Shown one piece after another: positions 1-9,455 of a DNA stretch of 64,000 nucleotides. The notes beneath the pieces were generated by a model. The model searched no databases. It was given only the letters and a program-made list of their open reading frames with translations, and was not told the DNA's origin. Both the position numbers and the translations under genes were made by a program. Position 1 is the first letter of the stretch. Every line of letters starts with the position of its first letter. The DNA is from Peptacetobacter hiranonis (GTDB lineage Bacteria; Bacillota; Clostridia; Peptostreptococcales; Peptostreptococcaceae), in NCBI RefSeq assembly GCF_008151785.1, contig NZ_CP036523.1, positions 1,550,001 through 1,614,000 of the forward strand. Reading direction: 5' to 3'.

Positions 1-190
1 CGTAATCAACACTTAGAGGGAAGAAATCTATTCCATCTCTTGGTTCTGCTGATTTTGTTGTGTTTACCATAACTACACTGTCACCGTATTTTACTATACA
101 GTTACCATTAGTCATTTCACATATTTTTCCTACTTCTACAGAAAGCTCTCTACCAGCAAATTCTGTAGTATATATCTTATGTTCAACCAT
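1..190 (-). CDS. pnp: Polyribonucleotide nucleotidyltransferase (PNPase), N-terminal fragment
   Basis: The 63 visible codons read MVEHKIYTTEFAGRELSVEV and continue with a short stretch containing KYGDSVVMVNTT and RDGIDFFPLSVDY. This is the start of the first RNase PH-like domain of PNPase (compare AGRTLTVEIGQ, RYGDTAVL and DFFPLTV in the family). PNPase degrades RNA 3' to 5' by phosphorolysis in the cytoplasm. The ATG at 188-190 follows a GGAGGA ribosome site. The gene runs off the left edge, so the stop, the second core domain and the KH/S1 domains cannot be seen. In many firmicutes pnp directly follows rpsO; here a degV gene lies between them. The identification is firm from the motifs, but completeness cannot be judged. 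Confidence 0.93.
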   Translation of the reverse strand, partial: MVEHKIYTTEFAGRELSVEVGKICEMTNGNCIVKYGDSVVMVNTTKSAEPRDGIDFFPLSVDY

Positions 191-236
191 AATCTATTTT
201 TCCTCCTAATCCTTCCGTTTTCTCGTCTCAATTAAT

Positions 237-265
237 ATATTATCAAAAATATCAAACTTCTACAA
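237..265 (-). promoter_or_regulatory. Promoter for pnp
   Basis: On the minus strand TTGTAG (260-265) and TAATAT (237-242) are separated by 17 bp, about 45 bp upstream of the pnp start. This is a sigma-A type match read from sequence only. It suggests pnp can be transcribed independently of degV and rpsO. Confidence 0.45.
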
Positions 266-288
266 TATATTTAATCATTCCTTAATGT

Positions 289-1131
289 TTAAAGAGAACT
301 GCTTAAAGCAATTATATCTGGTCCAGTATGAGAACATATGCACACTCCACCTCTTGTAAACATTACTTTTCTCGCTTTTATTCTTTTTCTAACTTCTTCT
401 TCAAGACCTTTCATCTCGTCGTAATTAGCTCCACATCCTATTGTAACTATTTTATCTTCCAGATTACCGTCGTTCATATCTAACAGTACATCAACCATTG
501 TGTGAGGAACTTTTTTAGCCCCTCTTATCTTTTCTAACATTTTTATATCCCCATTTTCAACGTAGAATAATGGCTGAACATGAAGAAGATTTCCTATTGT
601 TGCTGTAGCGCTTGGGACTCTACCACTTTTCTTTAAATAAGTAAGAGTAGATGGTACAAATAATAAATGCACACTTTCCCTAATATTATCTAATTCCTCT
701 AGCACTTCTTCATAATTTTTCCCTTCATCTATCAATTCACATGCTTTTATAACATACTGTCCACTTCCCAGAGAAAGGTTTAGTGTATCGAATACAAATA
801 TTTCTCCATTTTCGCAATCTTCTTTTGCAAGTGTGGCACTCTGATAGGTTCCGGATGATTTTGAAGAGCCTGTTATACATATAATTTTTTTACCCTCAGA
901 AGTATACTTATCAAATGCTTCTCTAAACTCTATATATGTCGCTTGAGAAGTTTTAGGTATTTCTCCAGTAGATTTTACCCTTTTGTAAAACTCCTCTTTA
1001 CTTATGTCGATTCCCTCTCTAAATTCCTCATTATCGAACATTACTGTTAATGGGATAACCTCTAAATAAGGTTTAGCTGCTATCTCATCCGGTATATCGC
1101 ATAAACTGTCGCATAATAGCTGAATATTCAT
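289..1131 (-). CDS. DegV family fatty acid-binding protein
   Basis: This 280-residue protein has DegV family features: an N-terminal CDSLCDIP, the TSQAT segment at residues 61-65, the TGSSKSSGTYQSA loop at about 87-99, and a C-terminal GPDIIAL. DegV/FakB proteins bind a fatty acid in the cytoplasm and in several firmicutes present it to the kinase FakA to make acyl-phosphate for phospholipid synthesis. No fakA is in this window, so the partner and fatty acid specificity are unknown. The ATG is preceded by AGGAGG at 1138-1143. The gene sits alone between rpsO and pnp, two genes that are usually adjacent, and is separated from rpsO by a terminator. Length is normal for the family. The role in lipid phosphorylation is inferred from the family. 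Confidence 0.9.
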   Translation of the reverse strand: MNIQLLCDSLCDIPDEIAAKPYLEVIPLTVMFDNEEFREGIDISKEEFYKRVKSTGEIPKTSQATYIEFREAFDKYTSEGKKIICITGSSKSSGTYQSATLAKEDCENGEIFVFDTLNLSLGSGQYVIKACELIDEGKNYEEVLEELDNIRESVHLLFVPSTLTYLKKSGRVPSATATIGNLLHVQPLFYVENGDIKMLEKIRGAKKVPHTMVDVLLDMNDGNLEDKIVTIGCGANYDEMKGLEEEVRKRIKARKVMFTRGGVCICSHTGPDIIALSSSL

Positions 1132-1218
1132 ATTATACCTCCTTGTGCTGTTATTGAATTTTAAAACAGAGTAAAATCAAATATATTTACACTGCTATTA
1201 TATTTCTATTTGAAAAAA

Positions 1219-1238
1219 GCAGGTAATTATATACCTGC
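1219..1238 (-). terminator. Intrinsic terminator after rpsO
   Basis: A perfect 7-bp stem, GCAGGTA/TACCTGC with a short AT loop, is followed on the minus strand by six T. It lies 20 bp past the rpsO stop. The plus strand also has a T-rich tail, so it may work in both directions. Confidence 0.85.
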
Positions 1239-1257
1239 TTTTTACTGATAAATAAAA

Positions 1258-1518
1258 TTATTTTCTTAAACCTAATTTTGCTATTAAAGCTCTGTATCCT
1301 TCTAGGTCGTTTTCTTTTAAGTAAGAAAGTAAGTTTCTTCTTTTACCAACCATTTTTAATAGACCTCTTCTTGAGTGATGGTCTTTTTTGTGAACTTTTA
1401 AGTGTTCGTTTAATTCGTTTATTCTAGCTGTTAATATAGCTATCTGTACTTCTGGAGAACCAGTATCTCCTTCTTTTCTTCCGAATTCTTTGATTATTTC
1501 TGCTTTGTTTGCTAACAT
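1258..1518 (-). CDS. rpsO: 30S ribosomal protein S15
   Basis: The 86-residue product contains the S15 signature: [17 protein letters not shown] near the N-terminus, then [19 protein letters not shown] and a [12 protein letters not shown] end. S15 is a primary binder of 16S rRNA and organises the central domain of the 30S subunit. A longer reading starting at 1533 is possible, but the GGAGG ribosome site (1527-1531) lies inside that extension. The ATG at 1516-1518 has 8-nt spacing and gives the usual S15 length, so it is chosen. An upstream -10 and a structured leader suggest its own promoter and autoregulation, and a strong terminator follows. Confidence 0.97.
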   Translation of the reverse strand: MLANKAEIIKEFGRKEGDTGSPEVQIAILTARINELNEHLKVHKKDHHSRRGLLKMVGKRRNLLSYLKENDLEGYRALIAKLGLRK

Positions 1519-1602
1519 TTGTTTTTCCTCCATGTATTTATTTTTAATCGCCCTTCACTAGGCAGTGATCGGAGTGTTCAACTGCTGAGTGTGGGTTAAT
1601 CA
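1519..1602 (-). promoter_or_regulatory. rpsO 5' leader, possible S15 autoregulatory RNA
   Basis: A TATAAT (1608-1613, minus strand) places the transcript start near 1600, leaving an untranslated leader of roughly 80 nt. In it GCAGT can pair with a downstream ACTGC, while an overlapping TCACT-GCCT-AGTGA hairpin competes for the same bases, followed by GGGCG. Ribosomal protein S15 represses its own mRNA through leader structures in several bacteria. The match here is by position and by the presence of alternative pairings, not by a recognised consensus. Confidence 0.45.
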
Positions 1603-1646
1603 CCTTAATTATATTAACATATCTTAAAAGTATTTGCAAATATTTT

Positions 1647-2585
1647 TTAGTCATTTATTTTTTCATTTGACATATACTTTTGTCTTACAAATCCAGTATC
1701 TAAATCTAACTGCTTTCTTAGCTCATCAAGCGATTCAAATTTTTTCTCATCTCTAATTTTTTCTAAAAACTCAATTCTAACTCTTTTTCCATATATATCT
1801 TCATTAAAATCTAATATATTTGTTTCTATTGAAAGATACTTTCCATTAACTGTTGGATTCATACCAACATTAGTAGCTCCAAAATATTTCTTTCCATCTA
1901 TAATCACTCTTGAAGCATAAATTCCGTTCTTAGGATTTATAATTTGATCCTTTAAACTTATATTAGCCGTTGGATATCCCATCTTTCTTCCATTTGCTTT
2001 TCCATGAATTATCTCGCCTTCAATTACATAATGAGTTCCCAGGTACTGAGGTATCTCATCAACACGACCTTCAGAGATTAATTCTCTTATAAATGTACTA
2101 CTTACTCTTATTCCATTTATTTTTATAGGCTGAACTATTTCAACCTCTATGCCGTATTCATGTCCCATATCTCTCAATACATCTGCATTTCCCTCTTTAT
2201 TTCTAGCAAATGTAAAATCATGACCTACAACTATCTTTTTAGCATGAATTTTATCTTTTAATATCTTTACAATAAATTGCTCTGCTGATATTTGAGTCAT
2301 AGCCTTATCAAATGGTATATCTATAAGATAATCTATCCCAAAGCTCTCTATCAGTCTTTCTTTTTCTTTTTCATCAAATATATTCTTAACTTTTTCTGGA
2401 ACAAAGTAATTTATTGGATGATTTAAAAAGGTAAAAACAGCACTTTTAATACCTCTCGCTTTAGCATAAGCCGCAGTTTTTTCAATAAGTACCTGATGAC
2501 CCTTATGCACACCATCAAAGTTTCCTATTGTAACAACTGTATCAAATTCAATATCTATATCTTTTATAGCTTTAATAACTTTCAT
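1647..2585 (-). CDS. ribF: Bifunctional riboflavin kinase / FAD synthetase
   Basis: RibF phosphorylates riboflavin to FMN and adenylylates FMN to FAD in the cytoplasm. The 312-residue protein has the FAD synthetase nucleotidyltransferase motif GNFDGVHKGH at residues 21-30, the VGHDFTFARN segment near 120-129, and STFIRELI near 163. The C-terminal flavokinase domain carries GYPTANI at 203-209. Length is normal. It lies at the end of the rimP-nusA-infB-truB cluster, the usual firmicute position, about 60 bp downstream of truB. No riboflavin riboswitch was seen upstream; expression probably comes from the cluster's transcript. Confidence 0.95.
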   Translation of the reverse strand: MKVIKAIKDIDIEFDTVVTIGNFDGVHKGHQVLIEKTAAYAKARGIKSAVFTFLNHPINYFVPEKVKNIFDEKEKERLIESFGIDYLIDIPFDKAMTQISAEQFIVKILKDKIHAKKIVVGHDFTFARNKEGNADVLRDMGHEYGIEVEIVQPIKINGIRVSSTFIRELISEGRVDEIPQYLGTHYVIEGEIIHGKANGRKMGYPTANISLKDQIINPKNGIYASRVIIDGKKYFGATNVGMNPTVNGKYLSIETNILDFNEDIYGKRVRIEFLEKIRDEKKFESLDELRKQLDLDTGFVRQKYMSNEKIND

Positions 2586-2649
2586 ATTAATACTCCGGTA
2601 GTTTTAATAGAATTTATTTTTATATCATATAAACATACAAAATCATATA

Positions 2650-3558
2650 TTATACAAAGATTTTGTCACTCTTCACACTGATTTTTCCATTTTCTCTTAT
2701 TAATCTTCCAACTCCGATAAATCTTTCATGGCTATAAACTCTTACATACTCATCTTTATCTGTATAGTTTTTTTCATCAAATCTATAAGACTCTATTATT
2801 CCACCGTTTGAATAGTACTTAACAGCATTATCTCTAAGAACTATCTTTGGATATGAATCCAAAGTGTAGTCTATATCAAATGCGTGTTCCTCAACAGTTC
2901 CCTCTTCAACAAATTTTTCTAACTCATCTAATGTTATAGAATTTTCTAGATTAAACTTGCCTGAAGAAGTTCTAAGTAGGAAAGACATATGTCCTCCACA
3001 TCCTAAAATTTCACCAACATCATAGCATATACTTCTTATATATGTCCCCTTTGAACATTCAACATAGAATCTAACTTTATTATTATCTATGCTAAGTATT
3101 TCTAGATTTTTTATAGTAACTTTTCTAGGTTTTAGGACTATCTCATCTTCTCTTCCACTTCTAACTAAATCGCACATTCTTTTGCCATTCACCTTTAAAG
3201 CAGAATACTTAGGTGGATACTGCTCGATATCACCCATCTGAGATTCAAATGCCTTTCTTATTGCATCTTCTGCATATTCAAAATCATCTGGTGCTTTGAA
3301 TAATATTTCTCCTGATGAATCATAAGTATCTGTAGATGCTCCAAGAGTTAATTCACATAAATACGATTTTTCTTTATTTAAAATAAGCTCGCTTACCTTT
3401 GTAGCTCTCCCTATACAAATAGGAAGTACTCCAGCAGCATCTGGATCTAGTGTTCCAGTGTGTCCTATTTTTTTTATCTTTAAAATTTTTCTAGCTTTTC
3501 CAACAACATCATTTGATGTCATTCCAGTAGGTTTTAAAATACTTATTATCTTATCCAT
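2650..3558 (-). CDS. truB: tRNA pseudouridine(55) synthase
   Basis: TruB makes pseudouridine 55 in the T-loop of tRNAs. The N-terminus MDKIISILKPTGMTSNDVV is followed by GHTGTLDPDAAGVLP, where D38 is the expected catalytic aspartate. KGTYIRSICYDVG and a C-terminal PUA-like region also fit. The 302-residue length is normal. It lies 10 bp downstream of the DHH phosphoesterase gene, clearly in the same operon. The start is the ATG giving the canonical N-terminus. Confidence 0.96.
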   Translation of the reverse strand: MDKIISILKPTGMTSNDVVGKARKILKIKKIGHTGTLDPDAAGVLPICIGRATKVSELILNKEKSYLCELTLGASTDTYDSSGEILFKAPDDFEYAEDAIRKAFESQMGDIEQYPPKYSALKVNGKRMCDLVRSGREDEIVLKPRKVTIKNLEILSIDNNKVRFYVECSKGTYIRSICYDVGEILGCGGHMSFLLRTSSGKFNLENSITLDELEKFVEEGTVEEHAFDIDYTLDSYPKIVLRDNAVKYYSNGGIIESYRFDEKNYTDKDEYVRVYSHERFIGVGRLIRENGKISVKSDKIFV

Positions 3559-3568
3559 ATAGTTAATC

Positions 3569-4567
3569 CTAAAAAGCCCTTAAAACCCGCTCTTTTATAA
3601 TTTTTTCTGCATTTTCAATTGTATCATTGATTGTGCATCCAGCGGCTCTAACATGCCCACCACCGTTAAATTGCATAGCAATTTTACTTACATCTATATC
3701 ATTTTTTGAGCGTAGGCTTATTTTTATTTCGCCCTTTCTTTTTTCTTTTAGGAATATTCCTACTTCTACATTTTCTATATCTCTAGTGTATGTTGTAATT
3801 CCGTCTATATCATTGTAACCTATAGAATGTTTTTTCATCATATCTATAGAAACACATATAGAAGCTACTAACTGTCCATTAGGTGCTTCGGCTATACTTA
3901 AAGTATTAAGCGCATCACCTAATAATCTATAATAGTTTGGAGAATTACTCTGATATAATTTCTGTATAATCATATCTCTTTCAGCGCCATGCTCTAATAA
4001 TACCTTAGCCATTTCAAAGCTAGATGGTGCTGTAGATGAGTACTGGAAGTTTCCTGTATCTGTTGATAACCCAGTATATAATCTTGAAGCAATTACCTCA
4101 TCTATATAGTCCTCTGATTTTAAATCTCCATATCTTCTTATTATATTATATACAAGCTCACATGTAGATGATGCTTTACTATCTATATAGTTTATCTCAC
4201 AGAAACTTGCATCATTGCTAGCATGGTGGTCTATACAAACTCTAACACTAGCATTTCTCTTAACATCGTCACTTGTACAAATTCTCTTCTCGTCTCCACA
4301 GTCAAGAGCTAACATTACATAATTTTCTTCATTTATAGTAGAAGTTATTTTTTCTACTTCCTTAGAAAGAAATACTAGATTAGAAGGAATATCATCATCT
4401 AGTACATGATATACCTTCTTACCTATTTTTTCTAAAAATCTATGCATTCCAAGAGTAGAACCTATATTATCTCCATCAGGACTGACATGTGAAGTAACGA
4501 CGAAAACATCATTGTCCTCGATACATTTTATTACACTGTCCATCTGTGGGATAAATTTACTCTTCAT
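3569..4567 (-). CDS. nrnA: DHH/DHHA1 phosphoesterase, NrnA-type oligoribonuclease
   Basis: This 332-residue protein has the DHH phosphoesterase motifs: HVSPDGDNIGS (27-37), ALDCGD with D89, and CIDHHASN (112-119). A C-terminal DHHA1 domain is marked by GGGHVRAAG. NrnA enzymes hydrolyse very short RNAs (nanoRNAs) and in some species pAp or pGpG, completing RNA turnover. Its position between rbfA and truB is typical. The start overlaps the end of rbfA by 11 nt, indicating translational coupling. Substrate preference among the NrnA activities cannot be told from sequence alone. Confidence 0.92.
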   Translation of the reverse strand: MKSKFIPQMDSVIKCIEDNDVFVVTSHVSPDGDNIGSTLGMHRFLEKIGKKVYHVLDDDIPSNLVFLSKEVEKITSTINEENYVMLALDCGDEKRICTSDDVKRNASVRVCIDHHASNDASFCEINYIDSKASSTCELVYNIIRRYGDLKSEDYIDEVIASRLYTGLSTDTGNFQYSSTAPSSFEMAKVLLEHGAERDMIIQKLYQSNSPNYYRLLGDALNTLSIAEAPNGQLVASICVSIDMMKKHSIGYNDIDGITTYTRDIENVEVGIFLKEKRKGEIKISLRSKNDIDVSKIAMQFNGGGHVRAAGCTINDTIENAEKIIKERVLRAF

Positions 4568-4940
4568 CTTCTTCTACCTCTTTGCTGTTTTCCATATCGT
4601 GTTCCTGAACTTTTTTAATCAGACTATCCATATACATACCTCTTTCTATAGAGTCATCTACTTTAAACATTATTTCAGGTATGTATCTAAGTTTTACTTT
4701 TTTACCAACTTCTCTTCTTATATAGCCTGCTGCACTTTTTAATCCAGCAAGAGATTCTTCTTCATTTCCACCTAATAAACTAACATATACAAACGCATAT
4801 CTTAAGTCATTAGTAACATCTACATCTGTAACACTTATCATAGATGTTATTCTAGGGTCTTTTATTCCGTTTATTAACATCTGCCCTATTATTTTTTTTA
4901 TTTCTTCTGATATTCTTCTTGTTCTATTATATGATGTCAT
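4557..4940 (-). CDS. rbfA: 30S ribosome-binding factor A
   Basis: The 127-residue protein begins MTSYNRTRRISEEIKKII and contains KDPRITSMISVTDVDVTNDL and the YIRREVGKKVKLRYIPEI segment, all typical of RbfA. RbfA binds the 30S subunit during maturation of the 16S 5' end and is needed for growth at low temperature. The acidic tail EEVEEDEE extends past the conserved KH-like fold. It lies downstream of infB, with a 94-bp gap holding a weak AT-rich hairpin, and overlaps nrnA. Confidence 0.95.
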   Translation of the reverse strand: MTSYNRTRRISEEIKKIIGQMLINGIKDPRITSMISVTDVDVTNDLRYAFVYVSLLGGNEEESLAGLKSAAGYIRREVGKKVKLRYIPEIMFKVDDSIERGMYMDSLIKKVQEHDMENSKEVEEDEE

Positions 4941-5034
4941 ATCTTCGACCTCTTTCCTTTTATAATTTTTAAATTAGCAGCCGACTTAAATATGTTTAAT
5001 CTCCTAAAAATTAAGAGAAACATCTTATTATCTA

Positions 5035-6966
5035 TTATAATGTTCTTTCAACCTCTTTAGTTATGTATGCTTCTACTATATCTCCTTCTTTTATGTCGTT
5101 ATAGTTTACGAAGCTCATACCACATTCATATCCTTCTGCAACTTCTTTAACATCGTCTTTGAATCTTCTAAGAGCAGCTAATTCACATTCATGAACTATT
5201 ATACCGTCTCTTACTATTCTAGCTTTACAGTTTCTGTATATTTTACCGTTTGTTACGTAACATCCAGCAACTGTACCAACACCAGATATTCTATAAGTTT
5301 CTCTTATTTCTGCTTTACCTGTGTCTTCATCAACTATATCTGGATCAAGCATACCACACATAGCAGCCTGTATATCTTCTATAGCTTTGTATATTATTGT
5401 GTATGTTCTCATATCTACGTTTTCTTTTTCAGCTAGTGATTCAGCACCAGATACTGGTCTAACGTTGAATCCTATTATTATTGCATTAGATGCAGCTGCA
5501 AGAAGTACGTCTGTTTCAGTTATTGCACCAACACCACCGTGTATAGCTTTAACCTGTACTTCATCATTAGATAATCTTTCTAATGACTGTTTAACTGCCT
5601 GAACAGAACCCTGAACGTCTGCTTTTATAACTATATTTAATTCTTTTAATCCATCATTCATCTGGTTGAATAAATCATCAAGAGATAATCTCTGGCTTGA
5701 TTTTAACATTTCTTCTCTCTGCTGCTGCTGTCTTTTTTCTGCTATACTTCTAGCAACTTTATCACTTGGAACCTCAACGAACTGGTCTCCACCCTGTGGA
5801 ACATCAGAAAGTCCAAGTATTTCAACTGCAGTAGATGGTCCAGCAACTTTAACTCTCTTACCTTTTGAGTTTATCATTGCTCTAACTTTACCACTTGCAA
5901 CACCTGCTACTATTGGATCTCCAACTCTTAGAGTACCACCCTGAACAAGTACTGTAGCAACTGGTCCTCTACCTTTATCAAGCTGTGCTTCTATTACTGT
6001 ACCAACAGCTCTCTTATCTGGGTTAGCTTTTAATTCTTCCATTTCTGCAACTAATAGAACCATTTCTAGTAAGTGGTCTATTCCTATATTTTTCTTAGCT
6101 GAAACTGGAACTGCTATAACATCTCCACCCCAGTCTTCAACAAGAAGTCCATGTTCAGATAATTCCTGTTTAACTCTATCTGGGTTTGCTCCGTCTTTAT
6201 CTATTTTGTTTATAGCAACTATTAGTGGAACTTCTGCTGCTTTAGCATGGTTTATTGCTTCTACTGTCTGAGGCATTATACCGTCATCTGCTGCAACAAC
6301 TAGTATAGCTATATCTGTAACCTGAGCACCTCTTGCTCTCATTGATGTGAAAGCTTCGTGCCCTGGTGTATCTAAGAATACTATTTTCTGTCCGTTTATT
6401 TTAACTTCTGAAGCCCCTATGTGCTGAGTTATACCACCGGCTTCACCTTTTGTTACGTTTGTTTTTCTTATTGCATCTAGTAAAGAAGTTTTACCGTGGT
6501 CAACGTGTCCCATAACTGTTACAACTGGTGGTCTAGGTTTTAAATCTTCCTCTTTATCTTCTTCTATTTCCATTAATTTTTCTATTTCATCTTCTGTTTC
6601 ACTATCATCTGCTGTAGTTAATTCAAATCCGAATTTAGTAGCAACTAATGATGCTATTTCGAAGCTTATTTCCTGGTTTATTGTTGCCATTGTACCCATC
6701 ATCATAAGCTCTTTTATTACTTCTGATACAGTTTTACCCATTTCATTAGCTAAATCCTGTACAGTTATTTTTCCGCTAAGAGATATTACATTTCCTCTTT
6801 CAGCTATTACTTCTTCTTTTATCATTTCGTAAGCAAGTTCAAACTCTTCTCCTTCAAGAACATCTTCTTCACTTGTTACTTCTATATCGAAAGCTTTTAA
6901 TTTATTTATAAGCTCCTCATTCGATATTTTTAATTCCTTTGCTAACTGGTCTACTCTTGTTGACAC
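5035..6966 (-). CDS. infB: Translation initiation factor IF-2
   Basis: IF-2 is the GTPase that delivers initiator tRNA to the 30S subunit. In this 643-residue protein the G1 motif GHVDHGKT is at 153-160, G3 DTPGH at 199-203 and G4 NKID at 253-256, followed by the beta-barrel and C-terminal domains. Two short IF2_N-type modules occupy the first about 110 residues. The N-terminal region is short compared with enteric IF-2, as expected for clostridial forms. The gene is 16 bp downstream of ylxQ. A run of four Gln codons near 5720-5735 is written entirely as CAG, showing the host's Gln codon preference. Confidence 0.98.
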   Translation of the reverse strand: MSTRVDQLAKELKISNEELINKLKAFDIEVTSEEDVLEGEEFELAYEMIKEEVIAERGNVISLSGKITVQDLANEMGKTVSEVIKELMMMGTMATINQEISFEIASLVATKFGFELTTADDSETEDEIEKLMEIEEDKEEDLKPRPPVVTVMGHVDHGKTSLLDAIRKTNVTKGEAGGITQHIGASEVKINGQKIVFLDTPGHEAFTSMRARGAQVTDIAILVVAADDGIMPQTVEAINHAKAAEVPLIVAINKIDKDGANPDRVKQELSEHGLLVEDWGGDVIAVPVSAKKNIGIDHLLEMVLLVAEMEELKANPDKRAVGTVIEAQLDKGRGPVATVLVQGGTLRVGDPIVAGVASGKVRAMINSKGKRVKVAGPSTAVEILGLSDVPQGGDQFVEVPSDKVARSIAEKRQQQQREEMLKSSQRLSLDDLFNQMNDGLKELNIVIKADVQGSVQAVKQSLERLSNDEVQVKAIHGGVGAITETDVLLAAASNAIIIGFNVRPVSGAESLAEKENVDMRTYTIIYKAIEDIQAAMCGMLDPDIVDEDTGKAEIRETYRISGVGTVAGCYVTNGKIYRNCKARIVRDGIIVHECELAALRRFKDDVKEVAEGYECGMSFVNYNDIKEGDIVEAYITKEVERTL

Positions 6967-6982
6967 AAGACCACCCCCTATA

Positions 6983-7300
6983 TTAAATTTCTTCTATCAA
7001 TTCTACTATCTTCTTCGCAAAACCTTTATCCTCTATACCTATAACAGCACGAAAATCTTTACCTATTGCGCTTCCAATTTCTTCCTTTGTTCCGTATTCA
7101 ACCATCTTAATATTTCTAAAAGATGATTTATCTCTAAAAAGCTTTTTAGTATTGTCTGATGCATCAGTAGCAACAATAACTAAATCTACTTTTCCTTTTT
7201 TTAAATCTTGAAGAGTCGTATCATCTCCTGATACAACCTTTCTAGCTCTAGTAGCTAGACCTAATAGTGACATTACTCTTTTTTTAGACATATTATTCAT
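6983..7300 (-). CDS. ylxQ: L7Ae-family K-turn RNA-binding protein YlxQ
   Basis: The 105-residue protein contains [36 protein letters not shown] and [16 protein letters not shown], the pattern of bacterial L7Ae/L30e-like proteins encoded between ylxR and infB. Such proteins bind kink-turn RNA, but the physiological role of YlxQ is not settled. The start overlaps the ylxR stop by 8 nt. A second ATG three codons in is also possible, as both share the same GGAG upstream. Confidence 0.88.
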   Translation of the reverse strand: MNNMSKKRVMSLLGLATRARKVVSGDDTTLQDLKKGKVDLVIVATDASDNTKKLFRDKSSFRNIKMVEYGTKEEIGSAIGKDFRAVIGIEDKGFAKKIVELIEEI

Positions 7301-7565
7301 AATCTTCTAACTCCGTAAGTAATCTTTCATATACTTCTTGTGGTACTTCCATTTTAAAAGCTTTATTTAGCGCTTTACTTTTTATAGCTTTTTTAAGGCA
7401 CTCGGCACTTTTGCAAATATAAGCTCCTCTACCATTTGCCTTACCTGTTGGATCTAAAAATATTTCGCCTTCTTTATTTTTAACTATTCTTATAAGACCT
7501 TTTTTAGAATCTCTTTCCTGACAAGCTATACATTTTCTCTGAGGTACTTTTTTTACTTTCTGCAA
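7293..7565 (-). CDS. ylxR: YlxR (RnpM) RNA-binding protein
   Basis: This 90-residue basic protein has the YlxR signature: VPQRKCIACQERDSKKGLIR near the N-terminus and GKANGRGAYIC at about 42-52. The fold binds RNA, and the Bacillus homologue has been reported to bind and modulate RNase P. It lies between nusA and ylxQ, the standard order, 20 bp after nusA and overlapping ylxQ. Identification is strong; the exact role here is inferred from the family. Confidence 0.9.
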   Translation of the reverse strand: MQKVKKVPQRKCIACQERDSKKGLIRIVKNKEGEIFLDPTGKANGRGAYICKSAECLKKAIKSKALNKAFKMEVPQEVYERLLTELEDYE

Positions 7566-7585
7566 AACAATCCCTCCTAACTCAT

Positions 7586-8758
7586 CTATTCTTCTACAGT
7601 TTCTTCTTTTTCTTCTATATCATCTGCGAATAAATCTTCATCTGAGAAATCTGCAAATTCATCATTGAATTCTAATTCGCTTTCTTCTTTTTTATCGTAT
7701 ACACCATTTGCTAAATCTTCTTCATACTGAGATTCGCTTTTTATATCTATTTTCCATCCAGTAAGTTTAGCTGCTAATCTAGCATTCTGTCCATCTTTAC
7801 CTATTGCTAATGAAAGCTGGTAATCTGGTACAACTACTAATGCAGATTTTTCTTCTTCATTAACTTCTACTTTAACAACTTTTGATGGGCTTAGTGATGC
7901 AGATATATATTCAGCAAAATCATCGCTGTATTTTATTATATCTATTTTTTCATCGCCAAGTTCATCTACTATATTTTTAACTCTTGATCCTTTAGGTCCT
8001 ACACAAGCTCCTATTGGATCTATTTTATCATCTAATGATTTAACAGCCATTTTAGTTCTTGAACCAGCTTCTCTAGCTATAGATTTTATCTGAACTATTC
8101 CCTGTTCTATTTCTGGAACTTCAAGCTCGAATAATCTTCCAACAAGACCTTTATTGCTTCTTGATACTATTATTTGAGGTCCTTTGCTTCCTTTTTTAAC
8201 TTCCACAACGTAAACTTTTATTCTCTGTCCTTCTTTGTATGTTTCGTTGTCTATTTTTTCGCTCCGTGGCATAACACCTTCTATTTTACCAAGGTCTACG
8301 TATACAACGCTTGGAGTAGCTCTAGTTATTTCACCATCAACTATTTCACTTTCTCTTTCCATAAATTCGTTGTAAACTATTTCTCTTTCTGCTTCTCTTA
8401 ATCTCTGAACAACAACCTGTTTAGCTGTCTGAGCTGCTATTCTACCAAAGTTACTTGGAGTTACTTCATTTCTTATAACATCTCCTATTTCGTAGCTTGG
8501 GCTTATTTTTCTAGCTTCTGAAAGTTCTATTTCTAAGAAACTGTCATAGTAGTCAGATTCATCAACTACAGTTCTAGTAGAGTATACTTTTATATCTCCA
8601 TTATCTCTGTCAAATTCTACTTCAACATTCCGCGCCTGTCCAAAGTTTTTCTTATAAGCTGTTAAAAGAGCCTGTTCGATAGTATCTATAAGTACTTCTT
8701 TGTCTATGCCTTTAGTTTCTACTATCTCGTTTAATGCGTTTAAAAATTCCTGATTCAT
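7586..8758 (-). CDS. nusA: Transcription termination/antitermination factor NusA
   Basis: NusA binds RNA polymerase and nascent RNA and influences pausing, intrinsic termination and antitermination. The 390-residue protein shows an N-terminal polymerase-binding domain, an S1 domain ([18 protein letters not shown]), and KH domains with [18 protein letters not shown] and [19 protein letters not shown]. The acidic tail is firmicute-like, and the long C-terminal repeats of enteric NusA are absent, as is normal for this phylum. It lies 23 bp downstream of rimP in the nusA-infB operon. Confidence 0.97.
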   Translation of the reverse strand: MNQEFLNALNEIVETKGIDKEVLIDTIEQALLTAYKKNFGQARNVEVEFDRDNGDIKVYSTRTVVDESDYYDSFLEIELSEARKISPSYEIGDVIRNEVTPSNFGRIAAQTAKQVVVQRLREAEREIVYNEFMERESEIVDGEITRATPSVVYVDLGKIEGVMPRSEKIDNETYKEGQRIKVYVVEVKKGSKGPQIIVSRSNKGLVGRLFELEVPEIEQGIVQIKSIAREAGSRTKMAVKSLDDKIDPIGACVGPKGSRVKNIVDELGDEKIDIIKYSDDFAEYISASLSPSKVVKVEVNEEEKSALVVVPDYQLSLAIGKDGQNARLAAKLTGWKIDIKSESQYEEDLANGVYDKKEESELEFNDEFADFSDEDLFADDIEEKEETVEE

Positions 8759-8781
8759 TTTTCCTCCTTGTGCATCTAAGA

Positions 8782-9246
8782 TTAGAATTTTATAGCTAAT
8801 CTTATTATTGCAACGTCCTTTCTATTGAATTTCATTTCTTCATTATTTATGATAACAACTATATTATTTTCTTCATCTAAACCTACTAGTTCTCCTTCGA
8901 ACTGTTTAACACCATCTATAGCTTTATAAAGCTTTATTTCCACATCTCTTCCTTTGTATTTAACAAATTCTTTGTCTCTTTTTAGTGCTCTATCAATTCC
9001 AGGAGAAGATACTTCAAGATAATAATTTTCTTCTATAAAATCATTTTCGTCAAGTTTTGGACTTAATTCTCTACTTACCTCTTCACATTCGTTAAGAGAT
9101 ATTCCACCTTCTTTGTCAACAACTACTCTTAAATAGAACTGTCCTGCTTCTTTAACATACTCAACATCTACCGTTTCGTAGCCTTTTTCGTCTGTTATAG
9201 CAGTTACCATTTTCTCAACTCTATCCACTATTTCACTTTTTTTCAT
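8782..9246 (-). CDS. rimP: Ribosome maturation factor RimP
   Basis: The 154-residue protein contains VDVEYVKEAGQFYLRVVVDK, ISLNECEEVSRELSPKLDE and YYLEVSSPGIDRALK, all characteristic of RimP. RimP assists assembly of the 30S subunit. It is the first gene of the nusA-infB operon. The ATG has AGGAGG upstream. A terminator 55 bp further upstream separates it from polC, so the operon promoter must lie in or near that short gap, but no convincing -35/-10 pair was found. Confidence 0.95.
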   Translation of the reverse strand: MKKSEIVDRVEKMVTAITDEKGYETVDVEYVKEAGQFYLRVVVDKEGGISLNECEEVSRELSPKLDENDFIEENYYLEVSSPGIDRALKRDKEFVKYKGRDVEIKLYKAIDGVKQFEGELVGLDEENNIVVIINNEEMKFNRKDVAIIRLAIKF

Positions 9247-9298
9247 TATTATCTATCCTCCTTATTCAATTGTAATTTTTCGTTCTTTTTCCATAAAA

Positions 9299-9325
9299 AA
9301 GAGTGAGAACAACTGCCTCACTCTT
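9299..9325 (-). terminator. Intrinsic terminator after polC
   Basis: The minus strand reads GAGTGAG, a 9-nt loop, CTCACTC and then a run of T. It lies between the polC stop and rimP and isolates the nusA operon from polC. Confidence 0.85.
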
Positions 9326-9455
9326 CCTTTCCTTGTAAAAGATAAACTGTATTAATTTATATATTAGCATACATTTCCCATGTTTGCAAGATTTGACAAT
9401 AATAAATTCGAATAATTACGACATTGTCATATCTTCTAAAACTTTGATTTTATTT

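Noticed and set aside
4983-5020. Hairpin between infB and rbfA as a terminator
   Set aside because: ATGTTT/AAACAT arms pair with mismatches inside and no T-run follows, and the downstream genes clearly continue the operon.
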